A stretch of 49,710 nt of DNA from Gnetum montanum (lineage: Eukaryota > Streptophyta > Gnetopsida > Gnetales > Gnetaceae): contig MNCI01005541.1 of the NCBI GenBank assembly GCA_015680685.1, positions 180,026-229,735 of the forward strand, read 5' to 3'. A model generated the notes under the pieces. That model searched no databases. It had not been told where the DNA came from and saw only the letters and a program-made list of their open reading frames with translations. Every line of letters begins with the position of its first letter. Within the stretch, counting starts at the first letter, position 1. Positions 31,703 to 44,816 of this stretch are shown here, in pieces. Both the position numbers and the translations under genes were made by a program.

Positions 31703-34700
31703 CTATTCAAGATAGGGTACACCTCCACGACTAAACTCATGGGTATGTGTTCGGAAAATAAACTCTAAATCCCCAAGATCATACACTCTAGGTTTCTTAT
31801 TTATCATACTTAGTAATTTAGATTTTCATTGATTATCCCATGTGACATTGATGATAATCAAGTTTTGATCTTTTGAAGATACATATTTTGTTGAACTTGA
31901 TGGTCTTTTCATTTTAGAAGATCCAACTATGTTCTCTTCTCTATTCTTAATTTCAGGCTTTAAGTCTCCATGTTTACTACTTATTGTTGGTGTATGATCA
32001 TGATTTAGAATATCCTTTTGAAAGTTCTATATTGGGATCATTTTCTTAGGGTAGGAGTTGATGAGTGGGTTGGATATTTTTATGCATATTTTAGATAGTT
32101 TTATGTTCTAATTTTTTAATCACTAGGTGTCTTTTGGCTTAGTGGTCATTGTTTCTTTTTGTATACACACTTGTTTTTGGGCTGGTGTCAAGATTGTATT
32201 GATGTTGTGAACTTTCAATCCATAATTGCACCCTTCTTTGTCATAAGTAATGCATAGAATTCTTTGTGTCTATATTGCTCTTTGATCATCTTCCTTGGAA
32301 ATTTCCAGGGACAAGTCTCTTATTCCTAACTTAACATCAATTGTGCTAAGCCATGCTCGCCCCATAATGATAGGTAAGTCTATGTTATAATTCTTCACAT
32401 TGATCATAAAAAATATCCTAGATAAGAACACCCATTGATAAAAAATGGTAATTGATTAATTTGCAAACTCTAATCTTATGTTGCATTTCTTTGATGGCCG
32501 TAACTTCTAGGCCTTGTACATTTCTTGAGAAATAAGACTCACTCTTGATCCAAAATCTAGTAGAGCTTTACTTGGTATGTTTACAATAATTTGTAAATAA
32601 ATTAGAGAGTTTCTAGGATCTATTCTTTTTTAAAGAAGAGTTTCTACTTTTATCCAATCTAATACTATCTTAGTCAACATGATAGTTATAAGTCTTTGAT
32701 TTGATTGTTGTGGAAGCATGGTGTTTATAGGAGGATATGTCATAGGAGGAACATGATTGGATGAAGTCATTACTCTACCAATGTTTTTTGGACTTGTCTA
32801 GAAGAAAAGACATTTCCTAGATTTACCTTTAGTATTTTTGACTTGATCCTCTCTTTGTATATTTACTATCCTAGTAGCACTTTTTTTGTTGTGGTTGTGA
32901 TGGTAATTCTCCTTGCATGACTTGTGGTAGTACTGGTGATAGTCTATTGGGAACTTGGAATGATGAACCATTTGTTAGTTGGGATGTGTAAGAATTTGAA
33001 TCTAGGGTAAGGTAGTGGATCTATGGTACTTGGGTGGATACTAGGGATAGGAAGTATGGAAAAAAGTATTCCCAAGAGAGATGGGATATTGTACATAGTA
33101 TCCATAAGGGTCAGACTGCCATTGCTGCTAGTATTGCTCTTGTAGATAAGCCTTACTTAGATAGTATGATTGTTGGTAGGGCTGTCAGAAATTACCTTGT
33201 GGATAAGGTAACTATTTGGGCATTTGTTTCTTAATAAAGTTTAGATTGAGTATGTATGCCCTAGACTTTTGTAAGTGGGCTATAATAGGGCAATATCTCT
33301 TAAGATGTTCATATTGGCATACTCTACATCTTTCATCATCTTCTAAACTGGAGTTCATTATTTCCTCTACTACAACACCTTCTTCTTTGTGCTTGTAGTT
33401 TTCATGTCTATTGTCTCTTCTTTTCTTCTTGTATTTACTTTTATTTAAGGCTTGTTCATTCTTTTCCTCTACTCTCTTTAGTGTTGTAGCAAACTTTTCA
33501 TCTATAGAATCCCACATTTTCTCTATCTTGATTGCAATGTTATTGATTGCTTTTTAAATTAGTAGAGTCTTCTGCTAGATTGTGTCTTCAAGGGTTTCTT
33601 CTTCTTGCCATTCACATATTCGTTCATGACCTTTTCTTATTGTTGGATCTTTGTTATACCCTTTGGTTGATTTTTTCCCCTTAACTTTCTTTTCTCTTTC
33701 ATCACTTGGTTAGTGAGTCTCTGGATCCAATGAGCTATCATTTTAGATAGTCTACCTTGGGCATATACCCTAAGGATCTCTCTTGTCTTGTTTCTTAACG
33801 CATCGATGATATGTCAAAGTTGTTCCTTTTGAGAAAATTCGTGGCTTGGGCACCTATGAAATAAAGAATAGTACTTGTTCATTGTTGCATCAAGGGATTC
33901 ATGTGTCCCTTGTTTCCATTCTTTAATTTGTTTTTTCATATTTGACACTTTGGAGTAGGTTTGATATTTGTCATTGAAGAGTTCTAGCATGATACTTTAT
34001 CTTCAAATTTATTCTGACTATAAGGATCTGTATCAACTCTCTACTTCCTTTATAACTACTTTGGGAAATAACTTCAATTTTTGGCAGTCATTTTCTATGT
34101 TTTGTAGGGCATAAGTATCATGGAAGGCTTGGAGATGGTGTTATGGATTTGCATTGTATTTGCCTTCAAATTTTAGAATGTTGTTCATGCCTAGTCACTT
34201 GATGTGACTGGTGCTTACATGTTTGGTAGGAATGTATATAGCTTTTCTAATGTTGATCATGTTATGAGTGGCTAGTAAAGATTCTTCATAATCTTTGGGT
34301 TCATAAGTTCTATTGTGGTAATGATCCTGTTGATGCTCTCTCCCCTCATGTTTGATCCTTTTTCTTCTTTCATCATGGTTATCTTCCTCTTCATCAGGAT
34401 GCGTTCTTCTATATGTATGTCTCTCATGGTTTTTCCTTCGTTTCTCATCATGATCCCTTAGTCTTTGTTCTCTCTTGCNTTTACCAAACTCATGGGTCTC
34501 ATTCTCAAACACCAATCATCTACATTGAAAATCCCATTAAGATAACATCGCATTCAACTCTTGTAAAAACCCCTAGAAGAAATAAGAAAGACTTTAGACT
34601 TAGCAAGAATATAAGGCCTAAGACCTCCACTAAATCCAAACAAGATGAATCAAGAAGTCACAGAAGAAGAACTAGCTAACACCATTCTCCAACTCCCTCA

Positions 34701-35299
34701 TCTTCTTCCTCACATTCATCTACAAATCCTGGCAAGAGAGAACAAAGACTAAGGGATCATGATGAGAAACGAAGGAGAAACCATGAGAGACATACATATA
34801 GAAGAACGCATCCTGATGAAGAGGAAGATCACCATGATGAAAGAAGAAAAAGGATCAAACATGAGGGGAGAGAGCATCAACAGGATCATTACCACAATAG
34901 AACTTATGAACCCAAAGATTATGAAGAATCTTTACTAGCCACTCNTATGATGGCATCCCTTATTGCCTGAGCTTCTATTGGTTGGTATGGCTTGGTTATG
35001 TTTTTGGTAACTTGATAGCCTTCATGCATATGGTCTAGGTTTAACCTCATAAGGGATCCTTGAGGCATTGATGGTGTTGAACATTCAAGTGGCAAGACAA
35101 TGTTACCTTGTAGATCTCTCCATCTAAGTTGCTCATCCTAGTAAAAAATAAATGTGAAGTTAGGATAATAAGAATTAGTGTGAGCATAAGAAATCCTAGT
35201 TTGCATTGGTGTACTTCAATCTTCTTCATTATAATTCTTGTTATGAATTTCATTAAATTCAGTAGCAAGTGGAGATTTTTAGTTAGCTGTAGAAGCCAT
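31703..35299 (-). pseudogene. Element D gag-protease polyprotein, broken and misassembled
   Basis: Start ATG 35299 (MASTAN, then a stop), with the N-terminal region resembling that of C. A basic Arg/His/Glu-rich region lies at 34515-34195. The gag core is degraded. A well-kept zinc knuckle, C-x2-C-x3-H-x4-C, lies at about 33330-33300. The protease region (about 32640-32250) has LLDFGSRVSLIS, with the Ser/Thr of D-[ST]-G replaced by Phe, and MGRAWLST. The C-terminus reads HEFSRGGVPYLE with a stop at 31703. No polymerase domains. The segment 34480-34944 is reversed relative to C (see the inverted-repeat entry). Confidence 0.72.
34266..34944. repeat. 213-bp inverted repeat bounded by single Ns: probable assembly misjoin
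   Basis: 34266-34478 and 34732-34944 are reverse complements with two mismatches seen by eye. Each arm abuts an N (34479, 34945). The unique DNA between the arms (34480-34731), when reversed, aligns in order with element C at about 28085-28260. A contig placed in the wrong orientation, with its overlap left unmerged, explains all of this. Confidence 0.85.
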
Positions 35300-35419
35300 G
35301 TTAAGTATTTGATAGTTAAGTATGTACTTTTGAGAAAATTAATTGAAGTATGAAAAATGTACTTCGTGATGCTTGATACAACAAACATTGTAAAATCAAC
35401 TAACTAGCAAACATTGACA

Positions 35420-35440
35420 CATCCTTAGCAATGGAGCTAA
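35420..35440 (-). other. Primer binding site of element D
   Basis: Minus-strand TTAGCTCCATTGCTAAGG directly after the LTR. It is a more decayed form of the tRNA-Asp-like site of element C (about 11 of 17 positions). Confidence 0.5.
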
Positions 35441-36312
35441 TGATGAGTGGATAGGTATTCTAACACTCAATCATAAAAGTCACAAGTGTTCACATGCAAC
35501 TAGATCATAATTTATGGATGGACAATGTAAGTATACTAGTAGTTGATGTTTAGTTTATGATCATTATCTTCTCACTTAGAGTTAGCAAAGTGAAAATTGC
35601 ATGGTTTAACTCTTAGAGACGTATATGATATATTGATGTTGTTTGGATTTAATTATGCTAAGTGCCAACATGGTAAAAATGATTGTAAATTTTATGTATA
35701 AATGCAATGAAAATATAAAGCTAATTTATCCTATTGGCGATAACCAACTGTTCTTGGTTTGCCATACACATCCTAGGCTGATGTAACCATTATTGGGATT
35801 ACTAAGCGATGTCACTACTAAGCAAATCAAGCAATGTCACTACTGTGTTACCAAACAATTATACTTTACAGTTGAAATCAGTTGTACATATTTCACTTTA
35901 CTAAGAGACATTATAAAAGTAAAGGACTTAGAAAATCTAAATGACTTAATGAAAGTAAACATGATGAAAAGTAAAATTAAGCTAAGTGAGATGTCACAAT
36001 GATGAAAAATAATTTCGATCTTTATTTCCATTCATGAATTGTGTTTAGGAATAATTTACTCAAATAAAGATTTTGTACAACTGTTATTCACCACACAGTG
36101 GGTATTCATTTTAACTCTAATTCTAAGTCATGAAAACAAACTACAGTAATTTCATTGAGTGTTAACCAAAAGATTTTCTTTTAACATGATGATGGGTTGG
36201 TGTTTATAGGCATGACCATGACCCAGTTCATTGCATCTATGATGACTTAAGCATAGCTACAATATTGTAACTATGATATTGTAGCTTGCATAAGTATTGG
36301 TCTTATCAATTT
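35441..36312 (-). mobile_element. Element D 5' LTR
   Basis: TGATGAG at 35441 marks the LTR 3' end. The body matches 18894-19394 closely. A TATA-like GTTTATAGGC region (about 36200-36212, plus strand reading) and ATATTGTA motifs precede the right end, where LINE sequence resumes at about 36313. The exact right end is blurred. Confidence 0.75.
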
Positions 36313-38605
36313 ACTATTGCAATTTGCAAGTGCTTATGACCTTAAAATTGCAAATACTTATTTTAAGAAGAGGATGAAATATTTAATTACATACAAGAGT
36401 GGTATGGATAAAACACAAATTGATTATTTTTTGCTATGTAAAAGAGATTGGACCATGTGCAAAGATTGCAAGGTTATATTTGAAGAGTACGTTGCAACTC
36501 AACATTAACTAATGGTTATGGATTTAGCTATATAGAGCTTTAAAGATAGTACTAGAAAAGGGACTAAATGTATAAAATGGTAGATTTTGTTTTTTAAAAA
36601 GATAACATCACCTTATTCAAAGAAAAATTGCTTCATGAATGTACTTGGAATTGGGATTACTCTACAAATTTAATTTGGGTTTAGATGAAAAGTTGCATTC
36701 AGAAAATTGGAAAGAACATCCTAAAGAAGACAAGGTGGTGGAGTGATGAAGTGCAACATGCTATCCAAAATAAGAAAAAAAAAATGCTTTAAAGAATGGT
36801 AGGAAAGCAGTAGCCAGGAATACAAGCTAATACACAAAATGGCAAAGAAAGAGGCAATCATAGTAGTAGCTAAAACCAAATATAAGGCCTTGGATAGTTT
36901 TTATGAGAAAGTAGTAACAATGGAAGGAGAAAAATTTATTTATAAATTGGTAACAATCAAAAACAAAAAATGTAAGGACATTGATCATGTCAAATACATC
37001 AAGGAAGGAGATAAAAAGAATTTTGGTAAAAGATAATGAAATTTTGGATAGGTGGAAACATTATTTTCAAGAATTATTAAATAAAGAATTCCTAAGAGAG
37101 GACATTCAAGAAGAAGAACCAAATTTTGGTTTAGTTAATGAACTTTCCTTCTTTGATGTGAAGATAGCTTGATCAAATATGAAAAATGGAAAGTTGTTGG
37201 ACCACATAACATTCCTATAGAAAATGGGAAAGTTTTTGGAGGTATAGGAGTTTATTGGCTAACAAAATTATTTAACAAAATTTTGAATGATGAAGAAATA
37301 CCTAACAATTAAAGAAAAAATTTTATTGTTTCCATTTAGAAAAATAAAGGAGATGTATAAAATTGTGCAAACTATATAGAGACTAATTTAATGAGCCATA
37401 TTATGAAGCTTTGGGAGAGAGTTATAGTGTAGCTTCTTAGACTTGAATCAGTAGTATTAGAAAATCAATTTTGATTTATGCTAGGAGATATAGTATAGAG
37501 GCTATTTTTTTGATATAATAATTGATGGAGAAATTTAGAAAACATAGAAAAAATTGACATATGATCTTCATTAATTTGGAAAAAGCATATGATAGAGTGC
37601 CTAGAGATATTATTTGATGGACCTTGTGGAAGAAAAATAACCTTGATAAATATATTAAAGTGATTCAAGATATATGAATGAGCTACCACTAAAATTAGAA
37701 TAGCTTATGGAATAACATCTTATTTTCTAGTCACAGTAGGTCTACATCAAGGGGTTGCACTTAACCTATACTTACTTGCCATTATTATGAATGAATTAAC
37801 AAAGGAAATACAAGATAAAATCCCTTGGTGTATGCTATTTGCATATGATATTGTATTGGTGGATACATCTCAAGAAAATATTGTTGCTAAAATGGAGAAG
37901 TGGAGACATGTTCTAAAATCAAAAGGCTTAAAAATTAACAAAAGTAGAATAGAATATATGGAATGTAATTTTAATAATAGCATAAATAGTGGTAAAAGAG
38001 AAGTGATAATTTAGGGCAAAAAGGCCCATTATTGTAAATAGTTCACTATTTAGGATCAATCCTCCAATTAGATGATGAAATTAATAAAGATATTAGAAAG
38101 AAAATTAAGGTAGAATGGTCAAAATGGAGATAGACTAGTGGTGTTCTATGTGATAAATTTTATAGGATAGCAACTAGGTTTGCTCTCTCATATAATGTTG
38201 AATGTTGGGTAGTAAAAAAGACGCATGAGCAACAAATTAGTGTGGTAGAAATGCAAATGCTTTGATGAATATTGAATGTTTCTAGAAGAGATAAACTATA
38301 TAATATAGACATTAAAGGAATACTTGGAGTGACTTCTGTGTCACATAAGCTACTAGAGTGGTAGCTTAGATGGGTTGGACATGTGTAAAGAAGATTATAC
38401 AATGATCCCAACATTATTGTTCCAAGTAAGCCACCAAAAGGAAGACCAAAGAAGACATAGGAAAAAACAATGAAAGATGATTAGAAGAAACTACTAATAA
38501 AAAAAAGTTTAACTCTTCATAGAGTTGAATGGTAAAAAAGAACTCATGTAGTTGACCCCATTCTGTTGGAACAAGGCTAGAATGATGATGATGATGACAA
38601 TGTTT
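36313..38605 (+). pseudogene. RTE-type LINE, 3' half: endonuclease end, reverse transcriptase, C-terminus
   Basis: Continues the endonuclease broken at 18893. Next come a WWSDEV-like linker (36730), a DGDKK/RWKHYF block (37000-37070) and the reverse transcriptase. In the RT, an EKAYDRVPR block (37577-37605) corresponds to the first catalytic Asp region, and a GLHQG block (37740) is followed by LFAYDIVLVD (37837-37866). There the F-A-D-D core reads F-A-Y-D, so a catalytic Asp is lost. The C-terminus has an RWVGHV motif and a KGRPKKT-like motif (38370-38460). The 3' end is a GATGATGATGATGA microsatellite (38582-38598), typical of RTE tails. Many stops and frameshifts: long dead. Confidence 0.82.
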
Positions 38606-39989
38606 ATAAATTGGTTGAAAGAATATTCTTCATTAAGTGAGAGGATCATATTTGTTGATGAGGAATAAGAAGTATATATGAAAAATTTCATAAATTATGG
38701 ATAATAAACAAGATTTGTAGATCAAATATTTTATGATCTTTGGATAAAGAGAAAGATTTTTGCATTCTACATGTTATGTTGTTCCTCATCGTCGAATTTG
38801 TGCCTATGAAGTGTAAATAAAAGAACAAATTTGGTTGTGAGTGCATCATGTAAGAGCACAAATCCTTTTCTTTATTTAGAGGTAGTAAAATTTTTGATAC
38901 ACAAATCTTATGGCTTATTTATAAAAAAATTCTCTAAACCAAATTATAGATACATATGATAAATATATGGCTAAGCTAGCATTTAACAACATGAAATTTA
39001 GAGGTAGTAGATGAGTTATATATTATTTAAGTATCTTTAATATTTTTTATAAAAATGTTCAACAATGCAAATAAAATAATTTGTGATAATGATAAGGCTT
39101 TTTATCAAAATCATAGTTAGTTGATCTAAAACTTTGCTTTTCTTCAAGTTTATTTTAAAGGTGATAAGCTTTTGATATTTTCATGTATTTTTGGTTAGAA
39201 GTAGGAATGTTGTTAGGAAATTGAAAGGAGTATCTTCATGTTGTCAACATTTTTTATTCTATAGTATTACAGATCTCTTATTTCCTTGTTGCCAATAGCA
39301 ACATATGCTTTTTCAAGGATCATCACTTATGATTTATGCTATTCTCAAAGGCAGTTTGCAAAATTTTTAATGTATGATTGTTAGAATATGCACATGATGA
39401 AATGTTTGATTTAATATGTTTGTTAACATAAGGCTAATACAACATTTTGCTAGGAAATATCAAGTTAATTCTTGATTTAGAATTAAGGAGATAAAATTTT
39501 TATGCATCGATTCATTTATGTTAGTGTATATATGCTAGTGTAGTGCTATTTATGCTAATGTAGATGCATTGGCATAACTAGAAGGGAGGTTTATAAGGAT
39601 ACATATTGAGATGGTGAAAAAATCGTAATTTTAGTTAGTGTAGTTCTTTTGTAGTTTTATTTTGTAACTTGTAGTATTTAGCATATTAGTTATGATGGAA
39701 TGAGCATGTAGATATCTTGAATGTTCAAAATGAATTAACTTAGTAATTTCAGTTAGCTGTTAAGGAAATAAAGTAAAAGAGTAGTAATTTGATGAATCAA
39801 AGAATTCATAAGGTTGCTCCATTCCTTATCATTATTTTCACTATCTTTTTTTGTTTGACAAAGTTTTAAAATTAATGAAAAGAAGACTTAGAGGTTGAAG
39901 AACTTTTTATATGAAACATTGAAATAATTGTATTTGATAAGTAGATGTAATTTAAAATGGTCTCAAATACTCATAAGAAATTCATTTTA
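38606..39989. other. AT-rich stretch after the LINE, unassigned
   Basis: No gene or element recognised with confidence. Short repeats of 'TATGCTAGTGTAG / TATGCTAATGTAG' occur near 39527-39565. The right part may belong to the U3 of the copia LTR that follows. Confidence 0.35.
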
Positions 39990-40735
39990 TGAAAAGAATG
40001 GAAAAGGCAAGTGATGTATTTTTGACTCTACCTTTTTTTATAAGTATGTGGTATTTCTTCTCTTATCAAAAAGTGATGAATGAAGAAGCCTTTGATGATT
40101 GATGAATTTTGATGTTCTCTTTATGATTTGATAGTGTTTGATAAGATGAACAAGTAATTTCCCTAGTAACTCATCACTCTCTTTCACTACTTTCTCTTAT
40201 CATTACTCTTCTTAACACACATCATTTCTCAATAATTTCATCATAAACAAACTACTCAAGAATATCAACTGAAGTTGAGGTGTAGATTCAACTAAAGTTA
40301 AGGTGAAGATTAAAGTTGAATTATATTTGCTTGGGTGAAGAATCTAAAGATTTTTGAGTTCACCATGACTCATGGTCAAGTTATGGTATGAAAAATTTTA
40401 GACCACAAAAATACTATGATGTATGGTGAAGATAGTTAACTAAACTACAATTTGTGGTCAGTTCATGGTGCCTTTCCATGACTCTATGAAGATTATCAGC
40501 AAAATTCATGATCACAATTTGCGATCAAGTCATGATGAATAGCATGACCCATGATCAACTTGTGGTCCAAGCATTTTCATCATAGTCTCTACCACAACCT
40601 AGATCATGATCCATGATTTACTAAGAATCTAAAAGCATGACTTGTGATCAAGCTTTGGTTTATCATAAATTCTTATTTTTGGAAGAATTTCAAAAATTTT
40701 GAAGCAACTTATGTAGTTGCCATTCCATTTGGTTG
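39990..40735 (+). mobile_element. Copia-type 5' LTR, decayed
   Basis: TATA-like TTTTTTATAAGTATGTGGT near 40033-40047 is followed by ATCA-rich sequence and dispersed 'catgacttgtgatcaag / accacaa' motifs (40360-40680). At about 40733 a TTGATGTTAGAGCATC stretch resembles the initiator-tRNA-Met PBS consensus TGGTATCAGAGC, and gag-like coding follows. The LTR start is not defined. Confidence 0.45.
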
Positions 40736-41862
40736 ATGTTAGAGCATCAATTGTAGTCTAGGATGAAATAATTCCAAATGAAATAAAATAAAGAATTCTA
40801 AAGTGCCTAATTTTTTTTAATGATAATCAATAGTTTTTATTTTGAAGCAACATGATAAAAGGGTATTCTTGAAAATAATGATGCTTGAGAAGTTGTAGAA
40901 ACTAGATTTTATGATAGTCCCATAACATCTAAATAAAAAAAGGATGAGTTCACTACAATACCTCAATTGGATGAGCATAAAATAAAGAAGGAGAAAATTT
41001 CCTTGGCAATGATGATATTCATCTTTAGTGTTTCTTGAACTATAGTTAGAAGATTATAGCCCTTGAAGACATTTGAATTAAGTATGGTATAGTTTGCACT
41101 TTGATTATAATAATAGTAAGGAAAATCAACAAATTTAAGATCTTTTGCATAACATCAAATTTGATATACTTGAAATCAAAGAGATGAGAAAATTGAAGAA
41201 TTAAAAAAAAAATGTGTGAATGCTTGAGGCATGTATATGAAATTGGATGTTGCTTCATTCAAAGTTAAAAATTTCAAAAGTTTATTGCTGCCTTATATAA
41301 TGATCTAAGATTTCAAAATATGATCATGAACTTTTGTACAATGCGAAGACTTCAATTCATTCACGGTTGATGATTTGGCTTGTCAAATAAGAACTCTTGA
41401 AAATTTGAAAAATGGCAACCATAAATAAAGCTTTCATGGCAAAGAAATAAAGAACATGATTTAAGAAGAATGAAGGAAATAAGGTTGACTATTCTCATAT
41501 TAAAGGTAATTTATAATTTAATAATATGCTTTCATGCACTTTTTGTGAGAAGGAGCATCTTGAAAAAGAAATGATGGTTTAAACATGGCTTACCCTTCAA
41601 TTATGTGTTAAAACTAAAAATTTCAAAGAAGTAAGATGATTTTAGTGTGAAAAAAAAGAGAAAGAAGGGACACAACTTTTGTTGCATTATTAGTTGAAGA
41701 TTCATCAAATAAAAATAGATGGATTCTTGATAGTGGTGCCTTAGTTCATAAGATTCCATTGAATTTGAAGCATTAGAGGATTGTGGTGTTGTTCAAATTA
41801 GTAATGGTAATCAATTAAAAATTGAAAGAATAGGTAAAGTCTTGCTCATCCTAAATGATAAT
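40736..41862 (+). pseudogene. Copia gag-protease fragment
   Basis: The plus strand shows a gag block (LRSLLP-like, then FTVDDLACQIRTLENLKN, about 41365-41415). A degenerate C-x2-C-like knuckle lies near 41540. The protease motif NRWILDSGALVHKI at about 41711-41750 matches the Ty1/copia signature WILDSGA. Stops and frameshifts abound. It is cut at 41862 by element E; the downstream integrase and RT are not found on the far side of the nest within this window. Confidence 0.68.
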
Positions 41863-42862
41863 TGATGAGTAATGGGTACCCCCTATGCCCAACCATATGA
41901 ATCACAAGTGTTCACATGCAATCTGGTCGAAATCCATGGATGGAACTAGTATGGTATCTAGATTGTTAAACATTGATTGCAAGTTGCTATCTTCTCACTT
42001 GGACTAGTGGTAGCTTTATGATGTATGATTTAGTCTAAAGTGAGGCATATGATTATTGATGTTGTGCAGCTAAGGTTAAATTATATAAGATAATGAAAAT
42101 TAATTATTTAATTGAATTTATAATAACAATATAAATCCTAAACTATATGAGTATCCATTCCAAGGTTGTCGTACATGTCCTTAACTCACGTACCCAATAC
42201 TAGGATTCCAAAGTGTTATGCTATTGGGTGAACTAAGCAATAACGCTGCTGGGATTACCAAGTGAATACGTGTTTACATTCAAAATTGGTTGCATTCATT
42301 CCACAAATTGATTAATATGCATGAAAATGTAAATATTAACTAAGTAAATCAAAAGTAAATTACATGAAAAGTAAATATATTTTAAGTCAAAGTGCTGCAA
42401 TGAATATGAGTCAATCTAGATCTTATTGCCATTCATGAAATGTGTCTAGGTACAATGCCACTCAAATAAGACACCATACAACTAACTCAAATCCACACCA
42501 CAACACTAAATGCAAGAGTTTAGCTACACTATTGACCAAATGGTGCTAAATATGTAGCTGGTGCTCACATATTTATAGGAAAATAAAGGCATTACATTGA
42601 CAGGGATACATTAACGCATTTAGTTGCATCAATGGGGATGTGTCAACATAGCTAACTTATAGCAGATGCAATATTGCATCTACGATATAGCATATGTGAT
42701 ATAGCATCTATGATGTAGCAACCAACTAAGATGCATCGACAAGGATGCTACAATGTAGATGAGACATAGCATGTATGATATCTTAGCCAACTAATACACT
42801 TGACAAAATGATGCTTCATGATGTCCCCATGACTCAGCTACTTGACATATTAGGTCTCATCA
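41863..42862 (-). mobile_element. Element E 3' LTR
   Basis: Runs from TGATGAG to CTCATCA with the PPT complement TACCTCCATGACT directly after it. About 1000 bp, longer than the others, with an expanded set of GATATAGCATC-type motifs (42660-42790) ahead of a minus-strand TATA (about 42570-42580). Inserted into the copia gag-protease. Confidence 0.8.
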
Positions 42863-44502
42863 TACCTCCATGACTAACTAAAAAATTGTCCTCATGTTGT
42901 ATATAAATGGATGAATTTTCATTACAAAAATGGTGGGGTGATCAAGACTAGATTGGCTACCATCGTAAAATAGGAGTGTCACAGTACACAAATTTATTTG
43001 AGGGGATGTTTACAAAGTGGAAAAAGATTAGATAGAAACTAATATTTACAAAATTGCAGAAGTCTTCAAAAAATTCATTGAAAATGAATCTTCTTATTGT
43101 TGTTGGTAGTGGTAGATTTTTCAACCTTGGTTATTATGTTGATGCTCCTCGTTTATGCAGAACATTCTTGAAGGATGGACTAAAATTTTATAATTTTTCC
43201 ATGGATCTAGCAAACATATGATGTTTGAGCTTTAATCCTTGTATATGCTATTTTTCCATGGGCATATCCTCCTCTATCCTTCTGTTGGTCTCGTTTCCTT
43301 GCCTTGCAAAAGATCTTCAATGTTAGGCTTTCCTTTTAGCATCACCTTTAATCACCAAAGGATCAACATTAGTTTTGGTAAATTTTCTTTAATAATTAAC
43401 CCTTTTCAAATCCCTTGGTTAGCTCAAAATTCAAAAAAATCTTAGCATTTAGGGGTCAAGGTGATTTCATAATAATGCTCCCCAAGGCTATAACGTAACT
43501 TAACTCATCAAGTTGTTCACATTATTTTGATTATTTTTACTATTAATTACCATAATGTTAAAAAATGGGGTGTTAGAAAAATTTCATAAATTACATCCTT
43601 AATTACCTATTTGTCCAAGTTTCTATTCAAGTTCATACCATTAATAGTGGCCTCACCTTCATGTGTTCCTTCTTGTCAACCATCATGAACTAGTAATAAC
43701 CATAGAGAATGAACATCACTTTAAAAAGAGAAGAAAAGAAAAGAAGGAAGGAAGGGCCTTAGTTAGAGGGATGTCTTTAGGAATGGGTAACATGTCTATC
43801 CAACCCCATAACTAGTGCTTGTAGCCTATTATTGTGTTTAAGAGGTGTGCTTTGAATTCCTATTGTTTGTTTTATTTTGTTTTTTACTTTTTCTCTTCTA
43901 TTTTTTTCTTTTTTTTTTAAATTTTGAATATCATGGAAACCACACCATGCAAAGACATGCTTGCTGTTTATTGGTCAAAAATTATTGTGATAGTACATTT
44001 CTAGAGGAGTCATAAATCACAAGAAGGAAGTCAAAAAGAGAATCCAACAAATACCCTTGATATCACACCCTTTGCCATTTCCACTTGGTCTTTTCCTCTT
44101 TCTTCAAGGCACAATGATCAGTAGTTAATTTTTAGTTTCATGTAAGAAGAACCATGTTGTTTTCATTATGAAGACCTTTTATTTAGAGAAATTGGAGGGA
44201 TTGATGATGTGGTCTCATTTCATTACACAATTATTTATCCAATTATCTTGATAGCATAGGAAAAAAAATCCAACACATGGTGTTGACTTTTGCATTACGA
44301 TTGGCAACATTGTTATTAACAAAGACATAATAGACATTCATAAAACATAAAGGAAATGACTCAATAAAAGAGAAAATTATAAGAAAAATAAAAATAACAA
44401 GAAATAGAAAACATATTAAGAATTGGAAAATTTTTAAACAAATAGGAAAAGGATAAAAAATTTCAAAACAAAGAAGTGAAATTGCACTTATTAGTTCTTG
44501 AT
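42863..44502 (-). other. Element E 3' non-coding region
   Basis: No accessory gene is recognised here. It contains the conserved box opposite GGTAACATGTCTATCC (43786-43801) and the 'CCCTTGATATCACACCC' block (44054-44070). It therefore has the short arrangement seen in element A and not the long one of C and F. A minus-strand AT-rich open stretch at 44506-44243 is not taken as a gene. Confidence 0.5.
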
Positions 44503-44816
44503 TCAAGATGGGGCATCTCCCTCATGACTAAACTCATGGAAAAGCATTTGGAAAATGGACCGCACATTCCCTTGATTATACACCATAAGTTTCCATTTAT
44601 CACCTTTAATGATTTAATTTTTCGCTTGGTAGCACATTTAACTTGATGATAATCACGTTTTGATCATTTGGAGACATCTTTAGCAAGACTAGAAGGTGTT
44701 TTAGTTTTAGGGGGTTTAGACATGTTTCCTTGTTTATTTTCTATTTTAGTTTTTATGTCTCCTTATTTAACATCTTCTTTTGATGCATAGTTAGAGAGTA
44801 AGATGTTCTTCTCTAA
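44503..44816 (-). pseudogene. Element E polyprotein C-terminal fragment
   Basis: Ends HEFSHEGDAPS with a stop at 44503, the same C-terminal tag as the gag-protease frames of C and D. Upstream sequence is lost where element A inserted at 44817. Whether E carried polymerase domains cannot be seen. Confidence 0.5.

Larger units (their letters stand above)
18894..36312 (-). mobile_element. Element D: LTR retrotransposon inserted in the LINE and carrying nested element C
   Basis: Both outer ends are LTRs of the TGATGAG family in minus orientation, with the LINE interrupted precisely between them. From its 5' end (right side) it holds LTR 35441-36312, PBS, gag-protease 35299-31703, and the non-coding region with internal promoter to 29682. 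The rest is replaced by element C, and only part of the 3' LTR survives at 18894-19394. A clear target-site duplication is not resolvable (left flank ATTCA). Confidence 0.7.

Noticed and set aside
34413-34679. Plus-strand frame spanning the N at 34479
   Set aside because: It crosses the probable assembly misjoin and is antisense to gag of element D.
44243-44506. Minus-strand 87-codon Phe/Ile-rich frame
   Set aside because: It derives from an A-rich non-coding tract (GAAAA/AATAA runs) in element E; similar low-complexity frames appear at the equivalent place in C and D.
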